Source: Cephalopachus bancanus
Taxonomy: Eukaryota; Chordata; Mammalia; Primates; Tarsiidae
Assembly (NCBI GenBank): GCA_027257055.1
Contig: JAPVLO010000384.1
Span: forward strand, 1,240,001 to 1,304,000
Direction of reading: 5' to 3'
DNA: 64,000 nt
Within the stretch, counting starts at the first letter, position 1; the number at the start of each line of letters is the position of its first letter. The position numbers were made by a program, and so were the translations under genes. Shown here piece after piece: positions 11,850-23,670 of the stretch. The notes under the pieces were generated by a model. That model searched no databases and was not told the origin of the DNA. It saw only the letters and a list, made by a program, of their open reading frames with translations.

Positions 11850-12360
11850 CAAATCCAAGGGATGCTGGCTGGAAGCTGAGGAGTCACCCTTCCATAAGAA
11901 AGTGGTTAGCAGCATATAATTAGGTTAACACTGGACTAGACCCTGCTTTGATGAGTTGGCAACTCTCATGACTGCTTTGCTGTACGTGGGCTGGTGCCTG
12001 GGAGGAAAATATACCTATGGGACTTAACAGGTGACATGCACCAGAAAGCGATGGAAGGGCTAGAATGTCACAAACCTTTTAAACAATGGAATCACAGAAC
12101 AGAAAGTTCATCTGTTTGGGTTCCTGATATTAAATGGGTTTTAAGTTGGAAAGATAAAATTTGATCCGCTTTTCATTTGTTTCTCCAAAAAGGAGACTCC
12201 ACCATCTTATTTGGTGAAGGTTTTACGGTAGAATATATCAAAAAGTTCTTCGATATGACTGTTGAAAATTCTCTTTGTTGTAGCTGGGCCCTGGTGCATT
12301 TTTTTTCCCTTATAAATCTTTTCATGTACACATATGTGATTCCTCCACACTAACTGCTTC
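11850..12360. other. No gene or repeat recognised
   Basis: Nothing supportable between the L1 tail and the next Alu. Confidence 0.5.
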
Positions 12361-12375
12361 AATGTCTGAACTTAT

Positions 12376-12689
12376 ATTTTAATTTTTTAATTTTTAATTT
12401 TTAGTTTTTTGTGTTGGAGTCTCACACTGTCACCCAGACTGGAGTGCAGTGGCACGCTCCCAGCCATGGCAGCCTCGACTTGCTGGGCTCCGGCGATCCT
12501 TCCCCCTCAGTCTTCCAAGTAGCTGGAACTACAGGCATGCGCCACCATGCCCGGCTAATTTTTGACTTATTGTAGAGACGAGATCTTACCATGTTGCCCC
12601 AGTTGGTCCTGAACCCACGGGCTCAGGCAACCCACTCTCCTCGGCCTCCCAGAGTGCTGGGATTGCAGACTGAGCCACCAGGCCCGGCC
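12376..12689 (-). mobile_element. Alu SINE, antisense
   Basis: Complement of a dimeric Alu with an AT-rich tail. The flanks AATGTCTGAACTTAT / AATATCTGCACTTTT look like a diverged target-site duplication. Confidence 0.9.
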
Positions 12690-12704
12690 AATATCTGCAC
12701 TTTT

Positions 12705-13019
12705 AAAACATTACAGTCTCTTTCTGTACTCTGAAACTGCTATTGTTTCATTAGTTTAAAATTGATCATAATCCCATTAAAAAAAAAAGAGATTGAAGCC
12801 AATTCTGATACCACGGAAAATGTTTCTCTCTGGTTCTTGGATTCTCTGCTAAAGATCTAATCACTTATAAAAATAGCATATTTTGGTTTAATTGAAACCC
12901 TTGTTTATTAAAAGATACCATGAGGGAACTAAATACACAATTTGTCCAATGCAAAGTGGTTAAATGGTTAACATAAAATTTTAATGAAAGTAAAAATAAA
13001 CAAATTGCAACATAAAAAA
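12705..13019. other. No gene or repeat recognised
   Basis: AT-rich, unclassified. Confidence 0.45.
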
Positions 13020-13800
13020 ATAGTCATTAAAATTACATACCGCTTTGACTCATTAATTTCACTCCTATGACTCTCAGACGCTATTCTAAAATAAATCGGA
13101 GATGTAACAAAAATTTTTATAAAAAGTGCTTCTTGTCACTCTATTTGCAATAGAGAAAAAGTGAAAACTATGCCTAACAACAATAAAATCATGAGGTGAG
13201 TCATGTTGGCAAGTATGATGCAATATAACACACATTTGATCTTTAGTAAGGTGTTAAAAATCCCCACAATAGAATATTACCTAAAAATCAAATCATGAGC
13301 CAGGCTCGGTGGCTCAGCCTGCAATCCAGTGCCTTTGGGAGGCTGAGGTGAGTGGATTGCCTGAGCCCGCGGGTTCGAGACCCGCCTGGGCAGCGAGACC
13401 TCATCTCTACAATAAATCCAAAAATCAGTCGGGCGTGGTAGCGCATGCCTGTAATTCCGGCTACTTGGAAGGCTGAGGTGGAAGGATCACCGGAGCCCAG
13501 CAGGTCGAGGCTGCGGTGGCCGGGAGCAGCCACTGCACTCCAGTCTGGGTGACAGAGTGAGACTCCAACTCAAAAAAAAAAAAAAAATCAAATCATGATA
13601 GATACATTCAGAATAATTCCAATATAAGGTATATATTCAAGAATAAAGACTTTAAGGAAATGGATCAAAGTATGTTCATGGATAATGGCAGGGAAATAAA
13701 CCAAAATCTGTCCTTTGATGAGTTACTTTATATATTACTCTTTATTGCCTTTGCTTACATTTTCTAAAATGAATATTTTAAAATATTTAAAACTATTTTT
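13020..13800 (+). mobile_element. Old L1-like 3' end, split by an Alu
   Basis: Phrases such as CACTCCTATGACTC...TTCTAAAATAAATC, ATAGAATATTACCTAAAAATC, and then AAACCAAAATCTGTCC...TTTTCTAAAATGAATATTTT follow the order of an ancient mammalian L1 3' region. The family call is from memory of style and is only moderate. Confidence 0.45.
13299..13584 (+). mobile_element. Alu SINE, sense
   Basis: Complete dimer from GCCAGGCTCGGTGGCTCAGCC to an A-tail, flanked by AAATCAAATCATGA on both sides (13285-13298 and 13584-13598). Confidence 0.95.
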
Positions 13801-13809
13801 CTTTTATTC

Positions 13810-14465
13810 TAGAATGTTCTCTCATTGACTATATGAGAGTAGCATTCGATCTTGCCTTCCTTCTCTTGGCGGCTTTTAAAGGTACAATTGGGAACTGCTA
13901 AAGAAATGTCAACAGTGACGTATTCCTACCTCTTTTCATTCAGTAACAGAGTCAGTAACTCAGAGAAGGCGTTATCCACCTTGACAAATGTCACCCATAA
14001 TTTGCAAATACTAAAGGCTCTCAGGGTGGTGAGCTTCAGGCAAGGCAATTTTTTCTTGGACCTGAAATGAAGCACACCAGTTTTCCACCCCTGCCCTCCC
14101 TGTGGTTTCCCAGAGTTGCAGTGTTATTCTACAGGAGTGCCCACTAGTGAGAATGTGCCCAGGATCCTTGGACAACCTCTTGGGATGATTATACAAAAAA
14201 GGACAAAATAATGACACATTTCAAACAGTGACTCACATATACGCATTAATTTTTAGTGCTCTTAGATTTGGGGGTAGGTGTGGTGAAAACTACCCCTTGA
14301 AAAAGCACTAAAAACTTCAACATTTAAAAACAAAACAATGACTTTAATTAAAAACGATATTTCTCACAAATATCAATCAAGTAACTGGGCTTATTTCTGT
14401 GCTTTCCAAGGATCATTTGACGTTAACTCTTAAAATGTTTTTTTTAGGGGAGGGGGCTACATAAT
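13810..14465. other. No gene or repeat recognised
   Basis: A 72-codon frame at 13852-14070 has no identifiable domain and no convincing splice context. Confidence 0.5.
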
Positions 14466-14479
14466 GAAATAATCATAGT

Positions 14480-14638
14480 GGCCAGGCATGCTGGCTCAGC
14501 CTGTCATCCCAGCACTTGGGGAGGCCGAAGTGAGTGGATTGCCTGAGTCCGCAGGTTCGAGACCAGCCTGGACAACTTGGTGAGACCTCATCTCTACAAT
14601 ATAAATAAATAAGTAAATAAGTAAATAAATAAATAGAA
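14480..14638 (+). mobile_element. Free Alu left monomer with its own target duplication
   Basis: Only the left arm of an Alu is present (GGCCAGGCATGCTGGCTCAGCC to CTCATCTCTACAATA), followed by an (AAAT/AAGT)n tail. GAAATAATCATAGT flanks it at 14466-14479 and 14639-14652, so the monomer itself was the inserted unit. Confidence 0.88.
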
Positions 14639-14654
14639 GAAATAATCATAGTTT

Positions 14655-14880
14655 CCAAGAATGAAAAGTTTCTGGTTTAAATCTCAACTCTCTCACTTGA
14701 AAATTTTTGACAAGTTTCTTATTCTGGTACCTGCATTTTGTCATGGATGAAATGAAAATACAGAAACCTATCTCACAGGATAATATCATAAATAAGCTGT
14801 TAAGAGTATAAGTGTTGCGTGTTTAGGGCAGTGTAGCACACACTAGTTACTGAGCACATTGTTACTGTTATAATTTTATT
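14655..14880 (+). mobile_element. MIR copy
   Basis: GGTTTAAATCTCAACTCTCTCACTT, then GGATGAAATGAAAATACAG and a ...ATAAGTGTTGCGTGTTTAGGGCAGTG tail, in MIR order. Confidence 0.65.
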
Positions 14881-15255
14881 TTTGTTGCGAGAAAAGTTCC
14901 CAAATATAGAGTGTTTCTATCTTCTGGAGATCGGTAACCACCTACATCATTAATAATGACAGCCAAGCTCTGACCGAGGCACGACTACCAGACAGAAATG
15001 CCATTTCTGTTTTGTGCCATCTCAGAGTCCATGGTTCGCTGTATATTTAAAGTGCCTGTTTATTTATCTCCTCCTTTGAAAAATCGTTCAGCTGAGGGTT
15101 TGGATTGTTTATGTCCTACAGAAAACCTTAGCCAGGGGAAAGGAAACCAAGACCTTCAATAAGCTTTTGGTGTCTGAGACATAAATTTTGAAAATATCTC
15201 AGCAATATCTGCCTTTCCTAGCATCTCACTATTCCCCTCTCCTAAATCACTTAGG

Positions 15256-15256
<1 letters not shown>

Positions 15257-15309
<53 letters not shown>
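15257..15309 (+). repeat. (AC)n microsatellite
   Basis: Uninterrupted AC run of about 26 units. Confidence 0.98.
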
Positions 15310-15311
<2 letters not shown>

Positions 15312-16250
15312 GTTTTCAGCAGTCACTTTCAGGATAAAGTTATAAATATATGCCCAGGTTGAATTCCAGTAAAAACTTGCCAACAAATTGTTCTAGAAAC
15401 TAATTTGTCTATGTTTGGAAACTCAAACTCAGGGAATCTATGCTCAGGTTCTGGGATGTATTTGAAAAGAAGTATTCTAAATCTCTTTATCCCTAGGAAT
15501 AAAAAAGATGGGCAAATACATGAGCTTAAAAAACCCCTTCTTGCATTCCTCTGATGAAGGCATCTGGTTCATGCTTTGCCTTCTGAACCTACAAACAACC
15601 CTCCCTATTCACACGGCACTGGGACAGGCTTGACAGCAGCTCTGAGCTCTGGGTTCACTGTGGATGGAAAACAGGTGCCTCCTTAACGCAGATAATGCCG
15701 TGATTGTCACTGGAGGCCATTGTTTTGGTTGTCACCTGTTTGTGAAACTGGTTCAAATATTCACTTTGATCCAAAGACTTGGCAAAAGAAGAAGAAGAAG
15801 AAGAAGAACACTGGCCCTTTTTTGCCATGCACAGATGATACAAGTTTCATGTTTTATTTCTGTTTCTCGGAGGCCGCAGGTATGCTATGGAAAAGGAAAA
15901 GGTGATTTCCCTTTTCTGATTTCTTTGCCTGAAGTCAGAATATCTTATTTTATCACCAAGTACCTAGAACAGCAATGAGGGTACTAATGCCTGTCATAAT
16001 CTTACAGGTTCCAAAAATGCTTCTGCAGATGGCTCGCTAAAAGTTGTGATCATTTTCCCACAATGCTAACTTAAGAGCATGGTGTGTTTTGCATTTCGGA
16101 TTTGTCCTGAGATGTTAGGCACCCCCAGACACAAAAGAAAGGACTGTTACTGGTTATCCACAGATGAGATGGCTTTTGTGATAATGCTCCCCCCCATAGA
16201 TAATTTAAACAAAGCTGGTTCACACCAATCAACTTCCAGGTCTCAGGATT
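15310..16250. other. Unrecognised sequence with a short (GAA)n run
   Basis: A (GAA)n tract of about 7 units lies at 15786-15808. The open frames around it are made by that tract and by chance. Confidence 0.55.
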
Positions 16251-16254
16251 TCCA

Positions 16255-16465
16255 CCACTGTGTGTGGACTCCATGGTACACTCACATGCCAGATCATCCT
16301 TCAAGTTTCCTGTTGGTGTGAGCATGCCAGGACACTCCAGTGCTGTGCTGGATCATACCTGTGCGTGGACTTCAAGGTACACTCGCACACTTGACTGACT
16401 ACTCTTCGGGTTTCCTGTTGGTGTGAGCCCTGAAGACTCCAGAGCCATGCTGGATGGTGTCTGTA
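16255..16465 (+). repeat. Two-copy tandem repeat of about 105 bp
   Basis: Each copy contains TGTG(T/C)GTGGACT, GTACACTC(A/G)CA, TTTCCTGTTGGTGTGAG and ACTCCAG. The TTTCCTGTTGGTGTGAG blocks lie 105 bp apart. I do not recognise the unit. Confidence 0.75.
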
Positions 16466-16531
16466 TCTTCACAGACTGGCTCATTTTCTGTATCCCATCA
16501 TCTGACTTGTTAACTTCCCTTTTCCTTTCTT

Positions 16532-16792
16532 TTTTTTTTTGTTTTCCTCTTTTAATTTTTATTTTAAAATTGTGGGGTAAAATTCAGGGTGAAGAATACA
16601 AATATTCATTATCGTAGCATTGTTCACAATAGCAAGAACATGGAACCAACCGTGCTGCCCATCAAAAGAGGACTGGATAAAAAAATGTGGTACCTAGACA
16701 CACAATGGAATATTACGCAGCCATAAAGAAGAATAAAATCATGAACTTCACAGCAACCTGGACGGAATTAGAGATTTTAATACTGAGTGAGC
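16532..16792 (-). mobile_element. Short L1 insertion with 5' inversion
   Basis: Poly-T and the complement of the L1 3' UTR (to about 16612) are joined to a sense-orientation ORF2 3' segment (16613-16790, containing ATGTGGTACC...ATGGAATATTACGCAGCC). TCCCTTTTCCTTTCTT at 16516-16531 and TCCCCTTTCCTTTCTT at 16793-16808 form the target duplication. Confidence 0.85.
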
Positions 16793-16809
16793 TCCCCTTT
16801 CCTTTCTTA

Positions 16810-17450
16810 ACACCCCTTGATTTTTTTCCTTCTACTCCTTATTCCCACTGCTACCTAAATAGCTCGGGCCTCTTCCTATTGTGTTTCCCTTACTTGCCCA
16901 GGTAGGATGAGCCCATGAGAGAACTGGCCTTTCTTCTCCATGTGCTCAGACGCTGCTCTTGGCTACAGAAAAGTAAATTCTCTCCAGAAGCCAGGAAAAT
17001 GTATATTTTCCCAGTATGAAAAGCTAAGACCTGCTACTCTGTTTGAAGCGGCCCATCTTTGATGGACTTACTTGTTTATTGGTATATTATGTTTTTTCCC
17101 TCTCTACCTCCTCCCTGACCCCAGAACCCTCCTATACTGGTGACTGTCTCCCCACCAACTTGAAACTTGCTGCAGCTGGCAGGGCATCAGGTTATTGTAG
17201 CCTCCATCCAACTTTGTGCGTTTCCCATGTCTGCTTCCAATGCTGTCTGAAGTTACAGATCCACGGGGTACAAATTTTTTTCTGTGCCTTCTGGTGGTGG
17301 AGGATTTCATGCCCTGCTTTCTGCTGTGTTAGCTTCCAGGGTCGTTTCTGGGTGGTTGGTTTAGGAGAGGAAAAGTAAGATTCAGACTTTTATGAAAAAT
17401 ATCTTCTGAAGATCTTCCTTTAGGGATATTCGCCAGATTGCTACCTAATC
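16810..17450. other. No gene or repeat recognised
   Basis: The frame at 17043-17378 (111 codons, cysteine-rich) has no recognisable domain; treated as chance. Confidence 0.5.
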
Positions 17451-17463
17451 AAGAAGAGACCAG

Positions 17464-17784
17464 GTTGCCTGGATGGATTTGGAGTCGATCATACTCAGTG
17501 ATCAATCACAGAAACAATGTTCTCATATGTTCCCATATGTTCTCACTCATAAGAGGACCTTAAACAATTATAATGCTATCAGAAAGTGATTGGCAGTAAT
17601 GAGAAACTGTGGGGGGGATAGTGGGATTGGTAGTTGAGAGAAACTGCTAGGGGAAGGAGGGGTACACCTCATTAACAGGGGTACCTGCATGATCAATGTT
17701 TGCATGCCTAACCCTGAATTGTATCCCACATCTTTACAATAAATTTTTTTAAAAAAATGCCATACAAGGAAAAGAAAAAAAAAA
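17464..17784 (+). mobile_element. 5'-truncated L1 3' end
   Basis: GGATTTGGAGTCGATCATACTCAGTG through the 3' UTR to an A-tail. AAGAAGAGACCAG flanks it at 17451-17463 and about 17785-17797. Confidence 0.9.
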
Positions 17785-17799
17785 AAGAAGAGACCAGAC

Positions 17800-18558
17800 A
17801 TTGACTTGTGTGGGTTATGTTTGCAGAAATAGCCATATTGAGATGCTATAAAAAACCTCTAGAAACTTGGCTTGATGTCAGTCACATAAATCATTATGTT
17901 ACGCTTTTATTTTATTTTGGTTGATTGTAGTTAATGTATCTTGCCTCAGAAAAACAGACTACTAGTTCCTTTAGTTGTAATAACTGACGTACGAGTCTGC
18001 ATAATCAAATCCCAGTCTATGAATGTAATGCTGCAGCAACCCAAGTCTGGGAGAAGAGCCATGCTTCAAAATATTGAAACACTTCCATCACGAAGTGGTG
18101 GCTTCTTCAGTCGTCTTTCGAAGGCAACCCTCAGCGTCTTTGTTTAGAAAGTGAGGGCTAAGACGACCACCCCTTATTCCCTGGTCAGAATACTCTTATT
18201 GATGTTTTTTGGGAACAGGAAGGCAATAATGGCTAAATTTTAGATTCATACTTGTTCTGATGGAACAAGGAAGCCATAAAGTCTTGTTTGAGTGGGACCT
18301 TTTTATGTCCTCAAATAGCCAGTGTGCTGAGATAGAATCTTCCTCAACAACTCAGAAAACATTGATCGAATATTGACTGTGTGTGAATTCTTCATAGATA
18401 GCCCAGTCAGGTCAACTTCCAAGTGCACCTTCCTTCATTAGTAACTATTCATTAATGCATGCTTAGATGACTTTGGCTTTGACACTCAAGGCTCACCACA
18501 CTTCTGTTCCAGCTTCTACTGAGTCTTTTATCCTACTTTCTTCAACACACCTCATCCA
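17800..18558. other. No gene or repeat recognised
   Basis: Nothing supportable; no long frame with a known domain. Confidence 0.5.
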
Positions 18559-18945
18559 CTTGTCCACTTGCAGGAAACCAGAGAGGCCATGACACTGAGG
18601 CTATCTTAGGAAGTAGCAGTTTATTAATGCTGGAGTGACTCAGCGGGCTAATACTCCATGGCTGAGCAATCCAGAGAAAAAGGAGAGGGGTCTTATACCT
18701 TAGTTTAGGTCAGGGAGGGGGTTGGGTTGTGTGACTATACATTTTTCTTTGGAATTTGCAAGGTTGTACTTAGCAAAACCAGATTTTCAAAGAACAAATG
18801 GTCTCCAAGATATGCATAACAAGCAGGAGTTGTAAGCCAATAACTTCACAGAGAGAGGATTTGGGCTAAGGTTGTGAATTGGTTACTATTTTGCATTTCC
18901 AGGAAAGTGCCTTGTGGCTATATCGTTTTTTCAAGCCTCATGTCT
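18559..18945 (-). mobile_element. Solo LTR, antisense
   Basis: Read on the minus strand, it has a GTATAAGACCCCTCTCC TATA region, a GCATTAATAAACTGC polyadenylation region (AATAAA as TTTATT at 18620-18625), and an end at ...AGTGGACA. This order is that of a class I LTR. No internal retroviral sequence adjoins. Outer bounds are approximate. Confidence 0.6.
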
Positions 18946-18976
18946 ATCAGGTTTGTAGCCGGCAGGTTGATCTTTT

Positions 18977-19260
18977 GTGTGTGTGTGTGTTGGAGTCTCA
19001 CTCTGTCGCCCAGACTGGAGTGCAGTGGCCGCTCCCGGCCACCACAGCCTCGACCTGCTGGGCTCTGGCGATCATTCCACCTCAGCCTTCCGAGTAGCCG
19101 GAATTACAGGTGCACGTTACCACACCCGGCTGATTTTTTGGTTTATTGTAGAGATGAGGTCTTGCTGCCCAGGTGGGTCTCAAACCCGCGGGCTCAGGCA
19201 ATCCACTCACCTCAGCCTCCCAAAGGCACGGGATTACAGGCTGAGCCACTGAGCCCGGCT
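18977..19260 (-). mobile_element. Alu SINE, antisense
   Basis: A GT-rich tail complement, then the dimeric Alu to GAGCCCGGCT. AGGTTGATCTTTT (18964-18976) and AGGTTGATCTTTA (19261-19273) are the target duplication. Confidence 0.93.
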
Positions 19261-19274
19261 AGGTTGATCTTTAA

Positions 19275-20049
19275 AAGGAATAATTTTAACTGTTTTTAGC
19301 CCCTCTCTGCCACACACTCACCTCATTTTGATGTCCTTGGTGTTTTCTTCATGTCAGACCATCTTGGCCTCATAGTCTGTTTCTGCTGGAAGCTCTTCCT
19401 TCTAGCCCACGTATCTAACTGCTTATGCTCACATACAGGTGATCCAACTATGATGATTCCCATGCTTTGTCACAAATGCTACAGAGGGCTGGGCTCACTG
19501 GAGCACCTGAAACCTGAGGAGGTAGAAAAATCAGTTCCCATTAGGCTTCTTTGGCCTTGGGAAACCACAGGGCTTGCTTTTTTTCAAATGCATCAAAGAC
19601 CAATATAATCAGAGACTGGCAGCCTGGTCACCATTGCTTGTGGGTCCCTGGGGCAAACCCTCATTGATGCACTCATCTGTCCACACCTGCTGTACAATGC
19701 CACTCAATTCTAGATAGGAAACAGCATGAAGCCTTCTGGGATCCAATTATTATGACATTGACTTTCTAGCTCCATTCCTGCATTTCCTATAGGGGAAGAG
19801 CATGGGCTGTCAGCATGAATTCACAGCCACACAAAGGTTCCACAACCTCTTTTCCAGCATATATGTGACAGCGACTACCACAATACACCTACTGTCTTGG
19901 ATTTTGCTCATTTTTCATCAGAATCACTTTTTACAGTTCTGCAAATGTTCACAAGTACATTTTAGCTGCAAATGGAATACAATCCATTGCAGATAGTAGA
20001 GAAGATACAATGAGGGACCCAAGAAACCAAGAAACTTAAAAAGCCATAC
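19275..20049. other. No gene or repeat recognised
   Basis: Unclassified sequence; frames at 19351-19608 and 19802-19996 lack domain signatures. Confidence 0.5.
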
Positions 20050-21166
20050 TTGCTGTAAAAGAAGCGTTCACTATATTTTATGTATCCCTACCTCATGTTC
20101 ACTATATTTTATGCATCCCTACCTCACGTTTACTATATTTTATGTATCCTTACCTCACGTTCACTATATATTTTGTGTATTCCTACCTCATGTTCATTGT
20201 ATTTTATGAATTCTTAGTACTTTAAATCCTACCTCAGACCCCGTAGAATTAGGCACATGTCAGGTGCTGGTTAGTGACTGATTGTGTAGTTATACAATGT
20301 CTTAAGTAGTGTTTGTATTTAGAACTCTTGGGTTAAGCATTGTTTGTCCCAATTGCCATGCTGACTTCTGCTTTTACAACGGGATGTAAATGTTAAAGAG
20401 ATAAGCCCCTTTCAGACATTCCTTTGCTATTGCAGTAGACTCTGAGGCGCTAGCCGCTCTTCAGGTGGGCTCTATGTTGGTTCAAACCTCTTTGCGCCCA
20501 TGCCAAAGTTAATGTACATGTAGTGGCTGTGTAAACCTGAGAGAATCAAAAGACTTTTAGAAAAACCGCCTTGCTATGAGAAAACGTTTACGGTATTTTA
20601 TAAATCCCTAGAACTAGTACTATATGTATTCCTACTCCACGTTCACTGTATTTGTTTGCAGCGTTTGTATTTAAGACTCTGTTAAGTTTAGCTTTTGTTG
20701 TCCCATAATGACCATGTTATGTTATGTAAATGTTAAGCAAACAAGCCCTCCTAAGCATTCCTCTGTTTAGATCAGCAGACTTGGTGGCGCTAGCAGCCTC
20801 CCGCCTGCTTGCTCAAGTGAATTTACACGCAGTGACTGTATAAACCTAACTTATCTGACATTCCACTCTGGTTTCTGTCAATCACAGGTAGATGAGCTAA
20901 AGCCTGTGCAAGGTAGAAAAGAAACCTACCAATCCCAAGTGTTCCCGTACCCATTAGGAGAAATTACCCAATCGTGTAAAAACAAATTTAAAGTTCTTTC
21001 CCCTCTCTCTGTAATTGTGCATAAAAACTGCTTGCCACACTGGATCGAGGCTCTCGTCCCTGAAGTCGCTGTGTAGGCTTCATACATGAGCCCAGACTCG
21101 AGCCTGAATAAAGACCCTCATGTGTTTGCATCGGAGCTGGCTCCTTGTGGTCTCTTGGATTTAACA
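20050..21166 (+). mobile_element. Solo LTR with duplicated U3
   Basis: The right end has a TATA-like GCATAAAAACTGC (about 21019), AATAAA in GCCTGAATAAAGACCC (about 21107) and a U5 ending GGTCTCTTGGATTTAACA, a class I ERV LTR pattern. U3 contains two related blocks about 340-350 bp apart (GTTTGTATTTA at 20311/20663; ATGTAAATGTTAA at 20384/20724; GGCGCTAGC at 20447/20787). The left end is approximate. Confidence 0.65.
20064..20220 (+). repeat. Minisatellite-like repeat at the LTR left end
   Basis: About five copies of a unit of about 31 bp of the form GTTCACTATATTTTATGTATCCCTACCTCAC. Two more diverged units appear at about 20585-20650 at the start of the second U3 block. Confidence 0.85.
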
Positions 21167-21179
21167 CTTGGGTTTAACA

Positions 21180-21545
21180 ACAACACATCATTCCCAGCCA
21201 GATACCTTTAAAAAAGCCATGGTTATACTGATCGCTGTATCTGTTTCCAGTCTTTTATATGCATAATTGAAATGATTAAGTCAGAGAACATACTATCTTG
21301 CCATTTTTATTTTTACTTAACTCTCTAGATTAGAGGCTTCCTAGATTTCTAGTCCCTTCTAGGATGAGCACTTTTAAGGATTGCATTATATCCCATAAAA
21401 AGGATGTACACTATTGGTCTAGACATTATTGCTGTTATGCTGACATTTCATTGCTCAGCATAAACAGTACTGCAGTGAACATCATCAAGCATCTAGCCAT
21501 TCCCATCTATTAGATCTCTGCTCTGCGCATTTTTGTGGATGTTTA
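21180..21545. other. No gene or repeat recognised
   Basis: Possibly old repeat debris; nothing I can name. Confidence 0.4.
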
Positions 21546-21745
21546 AAAGCAATCTGCCTCAACATTATTTGCAAATTTGAATCCCCTGGGCTTTTTTCTC
21601 CTTCTTCTTTTTTCAAGCTGATGTCTGAGTCCTATTTATAGAGATTCTAATTAAATGTTTTCTGGGGTGGAACCAGGGGCCTTAGAATTTTATAATCTCC
21701 TCTGACAATCGTAATGTACAGGCAATGTTGAAAGCAATCCTTTAG
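21546..21745. mobile_element. MER5-type DNA transposon fossil
   Basis: TTTGAATCCCCTGGG, GAGATTCTAATTAA, TGTTTTCTGGGGTGGAACC and TCGTAATGTACAGGCAATGTTGAAAGCAATCC follow the order of a MER5/Charlie-type element. Confidence 0.55.
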
Positions 21746-21769
21746 ATACTGTATAAAAATTTAATTAAA

Positions 21770-21990
21770 AAATAAATTTTATTGTTTATATTTAAATATG
21801 CGACATGTTAAAAGAGACATGTACACAGTCAATTGTTACAATGATGGAACAAATAAACATATTTATCATCTCAGTTACTGATTTTCCATTGTGGAAAGAG
21901 CAGCTATAATCTTACTCATTTAGCAAAAATTCTGAGTACCATACACACTATTATTAACTCTAGTCTTTACTGTATGTATTAGATCTTTTT
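21770..21990 (-). mobile_element. Old L1 3' UTR fragment, antisense
   Basis: A pattern of AACAAATAAACATATTTATCATCTCAGTTACTG and TTATTAACTCTAGTCTTTACTGTATG, as in ancient L1 3' ends read in reverse. Confidence 0.55.
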
Positions 21991-23445
21991 AAAAAAATCA
22001 GTGATTGTCCCTGGGGGTGGGGAAGGACCTGCCCTTATGAGAGGAGTATCAGAACCTCCTCAGAGTTTGGATTTAGATTATGCTAGCTTTCTCTAACGTT
22101 CTCATATTTTACCCCTGGGCAGAGTTGAGCCACTGCTTCTGATGTGAGAAAGTGATGTCTCTCAATTATGTGAGGACAGTGGAAATCTTGAGAGCCAACC
22201 AACACGTTGTGCTTGGGTTCTAGCAAGAATATGTGGTCAGGTAGCTCTAAAAATTGTCCTTTAAATGTCTATTTGTGTCCGGTAAAGACTGGCTTCACTG
22301 TATTCATTCACTGCATTTGCAGCTCCAGATCTGAAAACGTGGTTAAATAAAGTAGCCTTTGTGAGTTTTGTTTCTCTCTGTGGAAGAGGCAAGGGCATCA
22401 TCATGATGTCTACCATGTAGCTTATTATAGGAGTCACATCAGGTGGTATATTTGAAAGCACTTTATAAAATATAAAACATTATCTATGCTGTATAGTACT
22501 ATATAGTAACTAAAATGTGTTCATTTTTTATTGATAACATTTCTGTCAGTTTCACAGTTTGGTTTCAAACCATAGCTATGTCAGGTGTTTTAGTGAGTTT
22601 TTAACCCTGCTTTAGTTTTGTAATCTCCTTTTTAGCATGTAATTAATCTTGTTCGAGTTGTTATGAACTGGCTGACTGAGATCATTGTACCAAAGGGCCA
22701 TTATTCACTGAAGCGCCATCTGCTATAAGTAGTCGACCAAGTATTCTTTGTTCTTTGAGTCCATATGAATGCAAATAGTTTTCACTGGCTTTCATTATGT
22801 GAAAGTCACAAGAACTAAGGGAATTCCAAAGTAAAGTGTACACAGCAAGAATAATATCTCGCTGTTCATGTATAGACGTCAACTCACCTTGCTTAAACAA
22901 AACCTAACTGGTTAGTGTTCACACACAGAATTAAAATTTGTTGAATTAATTTTCTGACAGATCCAAACCCATACATTTACTTAAAATGCATCACATGTTT
23001 TTCTCCACTACTTATATCTTAAAATTATGTAGGATCTGTTGCTTCGGGCTTTTAAAGGCATGGTTACAAGGAAAGAGATGCAGATCACTGAGTATTATTG
23101 CAAAGCATATTTCCAGGAAAATGCTTGCCAGCTGATAATGTATATGGACCCCTTGGTATATTCATCTGGTAAGAATTTAGATAATTCTGTCTGACTTAAG
23201 CAAAGCATCATCTCTTCTCTACAAAGGTAATTAAAAATCCATCTATGTCATACATGGTTTCAGTAACTGTAGTAATAAAGTGTCATCATGGGTTTCTATT
23301 TTGAATCCCATTATGGGAGAGATTGGGTATGTTTACCTAAAGTTAGGTTTATAAATTGGTGAACTGAAACTAGAACAGCTAATATGACCAATTCCGTTAA
23401 ACTATGGTAAAAAGGGAAGTCCCCTTTCATGTCTCCTATTCTTAT
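21991..23445. other. No gene or repeat recognised
   Basis: AT-rich sequence. The antisense frames at 22261-22461 and 22682-22900 show no known domain. Confidence 0.5.
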
Positions 23446-23449
23446 AAGT

Positions 23450-23670
23450 GGCTGACTGTGATCTCAAGTTCTCTATATTCAGTGCTGCAGGGTGAACCGA
23501 GCATAAATTTTGACCTCAGACAGACCTGCACTGGAATTGTTGATGTGTCATGCTGAGGTCTAATTTTCATATCGTTACAATGAAGTTTTAGGCCTTTAAA
23601 TGAAATATTGTATGTGAAATACCAATGCACAGTGCCTGCCTAGAAAAACGGCACCTAACCAATGGTAGAT
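23450..23670 (+). mobile_element. MIR copy
   Basis: GACCTCAGACAGACCTGCACTGGAATTG, TCTAATTTTCATATCG and CACAGTGCCTGCC follow MIR order. Confidence 0.6.

Noticed and set aside
13852..14070. 72-codon frame as a possible conserved exon
   Set aside because: I could not find a domain or matching splice signals.
15786..15808. GAA expansion of functional note
   Set aside because: Only about seven units, with no gene context.
17043..17378. 111-codon cysteine-rich frame as a possible secreted peptide
   Set aside because: No signal peptide, no promoter or poly-A context, and no family resemblance.
18874..19299. 141-codon frame with several overlapping companions
   Set aside because: Translation of an antisense Alu; the same peptide style appears at every Alu in the window.
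20050..21166. Two separate solo LTRs side by side
   Set aside because: Only one U5 and polyadenylation region is present, at the right end, so one LTR with a duplicated U3 is simpler.
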